Origin: SURF-32 sp964648365
GTDB taxonomy: Bacteria; Planctomycetota; Phycisphaerae; UBA1845
NCBI GenBank assembly: GCA_964648365.1
Contig: CAZYLK010000180.1
Span: 1 to 12,767, forward strand
Length of the DNA: 12,767 nt
Direction of reading: 5' to 3'
The position numbers and the translations under genes were made by a program. Each line of letters begins with the position of its first letter. Position 1 is the stretch's first letter. The notes below the pieces were generated by a model. It had not been told where the DNA came from. It did not search any database and worked only from the letters and a program-made list of their open reading frames with translations. Shown piece by piece: positions 8,501-12,767 of the stretch.

Positions 8501-8702
8501 CGACGTAGGGGAGAAGGCCGGCGCCGCGCCCGCGGGCGACATTCACGATGCCCTGGGCGGGGCCAAAGGCGAAGTCCGTCGCGCCGACCAGGAAAAGCAG
8601 GCGAAAGAAGCGGCCGCGGCGGCGAAGAAAAAGAAAGACGAAGAGGAAACAACGTCAAAGCTGCTCGAAGCCCGGCGGCGGAGGCAGAAGAAGGATGAGT
8701 GA
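5544..8702 (+). CDS. Giant membrane protein: VWA + GATase1-like + degenerate VWA
   Basis: 1052 aa from the ATG at 5544 (the next codon is also ATG); upstream codons lie inside the NHL gene. Two helices (about 15-33 and 45-64) precede a VWA domain at 72-200 with a complete metal-ion-dependent adhesion site: D80-x-S82-x-S84, T145 and D171 (LLSDGNEN). Residues 303-415 resemble class-I glutamine-amidotransferase-like modules (SRVLLLSAEP, VILANVPASMF, LGGGLIMTGGDEGF) with no catalytic Cys visible. A second VWA-like fold (425-595) keeps VIVISDGDP but has S430-H-S-C in place of DxSxS, so it probably binds no metal. Three more helices lie at about 849-917, followed by a Lys/Glu/Ala-rich probably coiled tail (945-1052). 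Proteins of this architecture accompany MoxR/DUF58/BatA genes in planctomycetes (recalled, not searched). It probably acts as a membrane platform for the downstream MoxR ATPase (inference). Confidence 0.88.
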   Translation: MMVLALTLPISFEKPAWLWLGLLVPAIVLLSFKSLAGLDPVRRVSAVTVRCVLILLIAACLAGVQYVRQNDDLTVMLVMDRSYSTQQMHDAVEQYLHDATRDSPPDDRVGMIDFARNAYLQQLPMKGGYHLEQGRLPPIAEDDRTNIAGAVRLAMAMFPADTTKRIVLLSDGNENLGDVLTEARRAQANGIPVDVVPLWYQHRNDVYFERMIAPTHAEEGEQLPIRMVLNTTRPTSGTVEIYQNGELVELPPEAARVALVPGSNTFFMKLPVRTTGPQRFRAAFRPDDESLDAVGLNNTANAFTFVAGKSRVLLLSAEPAFDEPLADALLGENINVDLRDAATTQLDLIELQSYSSVILANVPASMFTDEQLADLATSVKDLGGGLIMTGGDEGFGAGGWIGTPIEEVMPVDFEIKHKRVIPRGALVIISHSCEIPRGNYWGKEMAKKSVDTISSRDYIGVLAYSWSPGGVSWEVPLQIATNKAAVKARIDKMQIGDMPDFAQTMQMALKSLQQTDAAQKHVIVISDGDPSPPSNTLLNDFKTAGITISTIGIGWGAHVMQTPMQNIATATGGKFYAPKNPKQLPQIFVKESKVIRRPLIIEEAFKPQVFHSLSDLLAGLDPGEDIPPLGGLVLTSPKESPNVQVPLIRATDDGNDPILAHWQYELGKTVAFTSGFWPRWGPAWTDWSKYAKLWAQIVRWTMRQESPANFDTYTRIEGDRGRVVVDALDKDANYLNALQFRSTLIKPDKTTQPLQFTQTGPGHYEAEFDVDKMGQYLGTLQVFEGGEHRGTIQTGLTVPYSPEYRDLATNEAILRQVQTISGGRWLEMVPERDNLFSHDLPPSESRRPAWEFVLAWLLLPLFLLDVAVRRLASWLALSIAVELVLLAVLLFGLDIIHTTVWGVTGAILLAELVGWTIRFRYIRPMFEFFTHRATVLADSGERTAAVLTQLKGKREEVREEQTAATDVRRIAREAEETPKGQAKVKFDVGEKAGAAPAGDIHDALGGAKGEVRRADQEKQAKEAAAAAKKKKDEEETTSKLLEARRRRQKKDE

Positions 8703-8709
8703 GGAAGAA

Positions 8710-8911
8710 GGGAGTGAGGGAGTAAGGGAGTAAGGGAATGAGGGAAGAGCGGCGATGACCGAACCGAACTGGAAGCTCAATCGGAACGGTGTGCCGCCGG
8801 CGGATACGGAAGCGGCGGATTCAGGAGTAATCTCGACTGTCGAGACAGGCACCAATACTCAGCCAGGCTGCCCGCTGGCCTCTTCCCTTACTCCCTTACT
8901 CCCTCACTCCC
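8710..8911. repeat. Inverted-repeat element with 8-bp-periodic G/C tracts
   Basis: Noncoding element filling most of the gap before the MoxR gene. The left arm has GGG at 8710, 8718, 8726, 8734 and 8742, one every 8 bp, separated by AGTGA, AGTAA or AATGA. The right arm has CCC at 8885, 8893, 8901 and 8909. Bases 8710-8736 and 8885-8911 are exact reverse complements (27 bp), and the inner edge GGGAAGAG / CTCTTCCC is also shared after one extra unit on the left. The roughly 140-bp interior holds a 15-bp dyad and a weak 62-codon frame. The left arm starts 8 nt after the VWA stop codon. In RNA the arms could pair into a long hairpin, or the G-rich arm could form a G-quadruplex. No transposase is present. 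Confidence 0.85.
8831..8845. other. 15-bp dyad inside the first repeat element
   Basis: TCTCGACTGTCGAGA is a perfect 7-bp inverted repeat around a single central T. It is followed at 8860-8870 by a smaller one, CAGCCAGGCTG. The form suits either a dimeric-regulator site or a small hairpin; with no other copies in the window its role cannot be decided. Confidence 0.4.
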
Positions 8912-8964
8912 TGCGATCGTGTATAAACGAAGCGCTCAATTGACGCATAGACCGGAGTAATAAT
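8912..8964 (+). promoter_or_regulatory. Leader of the MoxR gene with Shine-Dalgarno and possible -10
   Basis: GGAG at 8954-8957 lies 7 nt before the ATG at 8965 and fixes that start. TATAAA at 8922-8927 is an AT-rich hexamer in a GC-rich setting and could be a -10 box, but the matching -35 position would fall in the C-rich arm of the repeat and shows no consensus. TTGACG at 8940-8945 is too close to the start codon to be a -35 for this gene. Confidence 0.3.
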
Positions 8965-9866
<902 letters not shown>

Positions 9867-9966
9867 NNNNNNNNNNNNNNNNNNNNNNNNNNNNNNNNNN
9901 NNNNNNNNNNNNNNNNNNNNNNNNNNNNNNNNNNNNNNNNNNNNNNNNNNNNNNNNNNNNNNNNNN
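9867..9966. other. Assembly gap of exactly 100 N
   Basis: A round 100-N run is the conventional placeholder for a gap of unknown length. It hides the end of the MoxR gene and the beginning of the next small gene. Because the true length is unknown, the apparent agreement of reading frame on both sides carries no information. Confidence 0.97.
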
Positions 9967-10140
9967 CTGGCCGACGGTGACGTCCTGTCCGTCCCCCACC
10001 AGGAGTTCGTTGCCATGTCGCCCGCCGGTCGGACGATTGTCGTGTTCGGCCCGGAGGACCAGATGAGCATCGTTGACTTGCTGCTCGTGACGCGGCTGGA
10101 GTTTGCCAAAGCCGGCGCGAATGGCCGGAAACGAAAGTGA
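9967..10140 (+). CDS. 3' part of a small hypothetical protein (5' end in gap)
   Basis: 57 C-terminal residues starting LADGDVLSVPHQEFVAMSP, continuing through GRTIVVFGPEDQMSIVDLLL and ending in a basic tail GANGRKRK. From memory this resembles short (about 70-100 aa) uncharacterised proteins common in planctomycetes whose core reads 'PF..F.I.LADGR...V.HPEF...S..GRT..V', then 'DLLLVT.LE'. That match is recollection and not a database result. It has no similarity to the lid domain of MoxR. If the family reading is right, roughly 20-30 N-terminal residues including the start codon lie in the gap. It overlaps or abuts the following DUF2283 gene, consistent with one transcript. Function unknown. 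Confidence 0.6.
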   Translation: MADGDVLSVPHQEFVAMSPAGRTIVVFGPEDQMSIVDLLLVTRLEFAKAGANGRKRK

Positions 10141-10153
10141 CGAGCGGACGGCC

Positions 10154-10393
10154 ATGGCACAACTACGCAAGAAGGAATTCGCCAACCTCCTGCGCGCGGC
10201 GCCGGCCCTCGTCGGCATGCCGGCCCGGCGCATTGTGGTGGACTACGACGAGGAGGCCGACGTGCTTTATATCAGTTTCGAGCGCGTCCAGAAGGCGACC
10301 GACAGTGACATGCGCGATGACGGGACCATCGTACACAAGCGCGGAAAGCAGATCGTCGGCGTGACCATCCTGGACGCCTCGACGCGGTCGTGA
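10154..10393 (+). CDS. DUF2283 family small protein
   Basis: 79 aa from the ATG at 10154 (MAQLRKKEFANLL). An in-frame ATG at 10121 would add 11 residues and overlap the preceding gene by 20 bp; neither has a strong Shine-Dalgarno site. The core VDYDEEADVLYISFE, then DDGTIVHKRGKQIVGVTILDAS, matches the DUF2283 pattern: an acidic Y-D-x-x-x-D-x-L-Y-I-x-F strand-turn followed by a G-x-I-V-G-x-x-I/x-L-D-A strand. Members are small, single-domain and functionally undefined, and some lie near toxin-antitoxin-like genes. The stop is 3 nt before the DUF58 start, so it is probably translated from the same mRNA. Its presence between MoxR and DUF58 genes is unusual. Confidence 0.82.
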   Translation: MAQLRKKEFANLLRAAPALVGMPARRIVVDYDEEADVLYISFERVQKATDSDMRDDGTIVHKRGKQIVGVTILDASTRS

Positions 10394-10396
10394 AAT

Positions 10397-11299
10397 ATGC
10401 CAACCCTGACCCAACAACAAGCCGACACGCTCCTCGATCCGGAGTTCATGCAGAAGCTCGATCAGCTCGAGCTGGTTAGCCGCAAGATCTTCGCCGGCAA
10501 GATGCGCGGCGAGCGGCGCAGCAAGCGGAAGGGCGAATCCGTCGAGTTCGCCGACTACCGCAACTACGTCGTCGGCGACGACCTGCGCTTCGTCGACTGG
10601 AACATCTTCGCCCGGCTCAACAAGCTCTTCCTGAAGCTCTTTCTCGAAGAGGAAGACCTGCACGTCAGCTTTCTGGTGGACGCCTCCAAGAGCATGGACT
10701 GGGGCAACCCGAGCAAGTCGCTCTACGCCCGCCGGGTCGCGGCCGCGCTGGGGTACATCGGGCTGGTCAACTACGACCGCGTCAGCTTCTACGCCTACGC
10801 TAACGGCCTGCAATATGAGATGACCGGCGTTCGCGGGCGGCGGTTCATGTTCAAGGTGCTCGACTTCCTGACCAAAACCGAGTGCGACGGCTCCAGCGAC
10901 CTGTCCAGCGCCTGCCGCCAGTTCGCCATTCGCCATCCGCAGCAGGGCATCGTCATCGTGCTCAGCGATTTCTTCGAAAAGGGTGGCTTCGAGACCGGCC
11001 TGCGCTATCTGCTCGGCCGCAAGTACGACATCTACTGCATCCAGATGCTCAGCCCCGAAGAGATCGACCCGCCTTTGGTCGGCGACTTGCAGCTCAAGGA
11101 CGTAGAAGACGACGACCTGGCCGACGTGACGGTCAGCCGCGCCCTGCTCAACCGTTACAAACAGAACCTGCAAGGCTACTGCTCGCACCTCAAAGACTTC
11201 TGCACCCGGCGCGGCATCAGCTATATGTTCACCAGCACGGAGGTTCCGTTCGATCAGGTGGTGCTGACCTATTTCCGCAAGCGGGGGTTGATACAGTAG
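10397..11299 (+). CDS. DUF58 / VWA-like MoxR partner protein
   Basis: 300 aa, full length for the compact soluble DUF58 type; no membrane helix is seen. The family signature is clear at residues 50-87: FADYRNYVVGDDLRFVDW, then ARLNKLFLKLFLEEED. It runs directly into a VWA-like fold with D95-A-S97-K-S99 (FLVDASKSM) and a later acidic site at D191 (VIVLSDFFE), so metal binding is plausible. DUF58 proteins are encoded beside MoxR ATPases and are thought to act as their adaptors or substrates. The C-terminal segment (240-300) ends TYFRKRGLIQ as in family members. There is no evident Shine-Dalgarno site; its ATG lies 3 nt after the DUF2283 stop, suggesting translational coupling. The stop is 6 nt before a G-rich repeat arm. 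Confidence 0.93.
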   Translation: MPTLTQQQADTLLDPEFMQKLDQLELVSRKIFAGKMRGERRSKRKGESVEFADYRNYVVGDDLRFVDWNIFARLNKLFLKLFLEEEDLHVSFLVDASKSMDWGNPSKSLYARRVAAALGYIGLVNYDRVSFYAYANGLQYEMTGVRGRRFMFKVLDFLTKTECDGSSDLSSACRQFAIRHPQQGIVIVLSDFFEKGGFETGLRYLLGRKYDIYCIQMLSPEEIDPPLVGDLQLKDVEDDDLADVTVSRALLNRYKQNLQGYCSHLKDFCTRRGISYMFTSTEVPFDQVVLTYFRKRGLIQ

Positions 11300-11511
11300 G
11301 CGGAAGGGAGTGAGGGAGTGAGGGAGTAAGGGAGTGAGGGAAGACGCGAAGCGGCCTTGAGAGGTTGTATGGGATTGCGAGCGACTGTAATGGCGGTGGA
11401 GCCGAGTAAATTGCGATCGGTGTTGGGACATGCCCCGGGCGCGGCGTGTAAGGCGGACGCCTGCGCGTATACGCAAGCACGTGTGTGCGCCGGCCCGTGC
11501 GGGCGCCGAGT

Positions 11512-11531
11512 CGCGGGCTTCAGCCCGCGCG
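11512..11531. repeat. Hairpin repeat, copy 1
   Basis: CGCGGGCTTCAGCCCGCGCG: CGCGGGC and GCCCGCG form a 7-bp GC stem around a TTCA loop. The same 20 bases recur at 11626-11645. It could act as a strong RNA hairpin in the operon transcript, but no U-tract follows, so it is not a standard intrinsic terminator. Confidence 0.75.
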
Positions 11532-11625
11532 AATTGGCCGGCGGGATGAGGCATTCATCCATGGCCATGATGCCCCTTCTTCCCTTACTCCCTTACTCCC
11601 TGACTCCCTTACTCCCTCTCCGATC

Positions 11626-11645
11626 CGCGGGCTTCAGCCCGCGCG
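11626..11645. repeat. Hairpin repeat, copy 2
   Basis: Identical to the 20 bases at 11512-11531, in the same orientation and 114 bp further on, between the two C-rich arms. The flanking bases differ (CC before and GACG after here), so the conserved unit is short. No U-tract follows. Confidence 0.75.
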
Positions 11646-11775
11646 GACGTTTGGCTCAAGACCTCCTTCCGAGCGGGAAGACGGCTCCCCCTCTTCCCCT
11701 ACTCCCTCACTCCCTTACTCCCTTACTCCCTTCTTCTCTCCCCTTACTCCCTTCCCGCGAAGCGGAGGGCGGCGC

Positions 11776-12767
11776 ATGAGCTTCCTTTCCCCCTGGGTCA
11801 TCGCCATCGCCGCCGCGGCCACCGTCCCGCCGCTGGTCGCGCTGTACTTCCTCAAGCTCAAGCGGACGGTCAAGCTGGTGCCGTCCACGCTGCTGTGGAA
11901 GAAGGCCATCGAGGACTTGCAGGTCAACGCCCCGTTCCAGCGGCTGCGCAAGAGCCTGCTGCTGCTGTTGCAACTGCTCGTGCTCATCGCGGCCGCGCTC
12001 GCGCTGGGCAAGCCGATGTTCCAGCACGTCCGCACGCACGACGACAACGTCATCATCCTCATCGACCAGTCCGCGTCGATGTCGGTGCTGGAATCCGACG
12101 GCCGGACGCGCCTCGACGCCGCCAAGGAGCAGGCCCGCAACACGGTGGACAACATGTCCGACGACGGCCGGGCGATGGTCATCGCCTTCTGCGACCGCGC
12201 CTACGTCGCCTGCCCGTTCGACACCAACAAGACCGCCATCAAAGCCCAGATCGACGCCATCGAACAGACCGACAGCACGTCGCGCATCGGCGAGGCCGTC
12301 GCCCTGGCGGAGGCATACCTGCAGAACATCATCATCGGCAAAGCCGAAGGCGGCACCGACGTCGCGCCCGAGACCGCCGCTCCACCCGCGTCCGTGTATC
12401 TTTTTACCGACGGCAACATCGAAGACCTCGAAAAGGTTTCTCCGCAGCGGCTCGACGTCGACAACATGCAGGTCTACAACGTCGCCGAGCGCGGCGACAA
12501 CGTCGGCATCCTGGCGATGGACGCCCGCCGCCACTACGAGCGTCCCGAAGCGCTGCAGGTCTTCGCCACGGTGCGCAATTTCGGCACGCAGCCCGTCACC
12601 TGCGACGCGACGCTTTACATCCAGGACCAGGCGGCGGACGTGCAGACCGTCGTGCTGCAAGCCGCCCCGCCCGAGCCCGAAGGCGGCGACCCCACCCCGC
12701 TGCACATGCGGCAGCCGGCCGCGGGAACCGTTGCGGCCGTGGCGTTCGACGAGGTGAACTTCGAGAC
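11776..12767 (+). CDS. BatA-type membrane protein with VWA domain (3' partial)
   Basis: The ATG at 11776 follows GGAGG (11764-11768) at 7 nt. The frame stays open to the window edge, giving 330 residues. The N-terminus (MSFLSPWVIAIAAAATVPPL, then ALYFLKLKR) is the BatA-type N-terminal domain: a first helix, a K/R-rich stretch with VPSTLLWKKAIEDLQ, then RLRKSLLLLLQLLVL starting the second helix (about 58-77). A VWA domain follows: D97-Q-S99-A-S101 and later LFTDGN (D212), with a Ser/Thr-rich DSTSR near 166-170 at the expected Thr position. The segment after 240 looks like the beta-rich region that follows VWA in these 'aerotolerance regulator' proteins, which usually continue to 600-800 aa. 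Likely a membrane partner of the MoxR ATPase and DUF58 protein. The repeat element separates it from DUF58, so it may have its own promoter, although none is obvious. Confidence 0.9.
   Translation, partial: MSFLSPWVIAIAAAATVPPLVALYFLKLKRTVKLVPSTLLWKKAIEDLQVNAPFQRLRKSLLLLLQLLVLIAAALALGKPMFQHVRTHDDNVIILIDQSASMSVLESDGRTRLDAAKEQARNTVDNMSDDGRAMVIAFCDRAYVACPFDTNKTAIKAQIDAIEQTDSTSRIGEAVALAEAYLQNIIIGKAEGGTDVAPETAAPPASVYLFTDGNIEDLEKVSPQRLDVDNMQVYNVAERGDNVGILAMDARRHYERPEALQVFATVRNFGTQPVTCDATLYIQDQAADVQTVVLQAAPPEPEGGDPTPLHMRQPAAGTVAAVAFDEVNFE

Larger units (their letters stand above)
11306..11751. repeat. Composite inverted-repeat element with 8-bp-periodic G/C tracts
   Basis: Fills the 476-bp space between the DUF58 and BatA-type genes. 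A G-rich arm (GGG at 11306, 11314, 11322, 11330, 11338) starts 6 nt after the DUF58 stop. There are two C-rich arms: CCC at 11582, 11590, 11598, 11606 and 11614; and CCC near 11697, 11704, 11712, 11720 and 11728, continuing less regularly to 11751. Unit sequences match those of the first element, and the inner edge TCTTCCC / GGGAAGA recurs. The interior carries two 20-nt hairpin copies, a palindrome GCGTATACGC (11465-11474) and a short GC-rich hairpin (11493-11504). No coding sequence in this space is credible; frames through the arms read as low-complexity Ser/Leu/Pro peptides. Confidence 0.85.

Noticed and set aside
6330..8546. 738-codon open frame on the minus strand inside the large VWA gene
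   Set aside because: It is fully antisense to a gene with clear domains. Its composition (Arg, Gln, His, Leu rich, no recognisable motif) is typical of a frame shadow in GC-rich coding DNA.
8710..8911. CRISPR array or direct-repeat array
   Set aside because: The units are 8 bp, contiguous and arranged as inverted arms around one interior, with no spacers of regular length.
8755..8943. 62-codon plus-strand frame starting MTEPNWKLNRNG inside the first repeat element
   Set aside because: It has an acceptable AGGGAAG upstream, but that is repeat sequence. The second half translates the C-rich arm into a Ser/Leu/Pro peptide and there is no recognisable domain.
10163..11554. 463-codon minus-strand frame over the DUF2283 and DUF58 genes
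   Set aside because: It is antisense to two recognised genes, crosses the repeat arm (giving SSLTPLLPHSLTP-like residues) and has no family features.
11512..11645. Hairpins as intrinsic terminators between the DUF58 and BatA genes
   Set aside because: The stems are strong but neither copy is followed by a T-rich stretch on the plus strand, and the downstream gene belongs to the same functional module.
11357..11779. 140-codon plus-strand frame spanning the second repeat element
   Set aside because: Its sequence is translated hairpins and C-rich arms (LLPLLPYSLTPLLP pattern). No Shine-Dalgarno site or domain is visible.

Overview
The window is a high-GC bacterial contig fragment, most likely from the Planctomycetota (Phycisphaerae-like). 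This assignment is inferred from several traits: exported proteins with a C-terminal dockerin-like DxDxDxD repeat pair, a giant membrane protein combining von Willebrand factor A (VWA) and glutamine-amidotransferase-like (GATase1-like) domains, a MoxR/DUF58/BatA-type cluster, and intergenic spaces filled with short periodic repeats. No tRNA, rRNA, CRISPR array, transposase or integrase was seen. A run of exactly 100 N at 9867-9966 is a scaffold gap of unknown true length.

Left part (1-4516). The window opens inside a two-domain ABC transporter permease of the iron(III)/thiamine (FbpB-like) type. A degenerate 7-bp repeat tract (GAATGTC units, 1416-1561) begins at its stop codon. A divergent pair of exported proteins follows, separated by only 57 bp: on the minus strand a 285-aa protein with dockerin-like Ca-binding repeats (1646-2503), and on the plus strand a 651-aa Gly/Asp-rich, beta-structured exported protein (2561-4516).

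Centre and right (4513-12767). A plus-strand run of genes follows: NHL-repeat lipoprotein; 1052-aa membrane protein with one intact VWA domain, a GATase1-like domain and a second degenerate VWA domain; MoxR AAA+ ATPase (3' end lost in the gap); the 3' end of an unrelated small protein; a DUF2283 small protein; a DUF58 protein; and a BatA-type VWA membrane protein cut by the window edge. MoxR ATPases together with VWA/DUF58 proteins form known chaperone-like modules in which the ATPase remodels or matures a target with help from metal-dependent VWA adaptors. The NHL lipoprotein is joined to the VWA/GATase gene by an ATGA overlap, so it may be an extracytoplasmic partner of the same machine (inference).

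The most unusual DNA is in the two spaces that interrupt this operon. Each begins 6-8 nt after a stop codon with a G-rich arm in which GGG recurs every 8 bp, and ends near the next gene with one or two C-rich inverted copies. The first element (8710-8911) has a perfect 27-bp inverted repeat. The second (11306-11751) is composite and contains two copies of a 20-nt hairpin. Together they bracket the moxR-to-DUF58 block. The arms satisfy the G-quadruplex pattern and could pair with each other in the transcript.

The continuous reading frame across the N gap joins two different proteins and should not be annotated as one gene.
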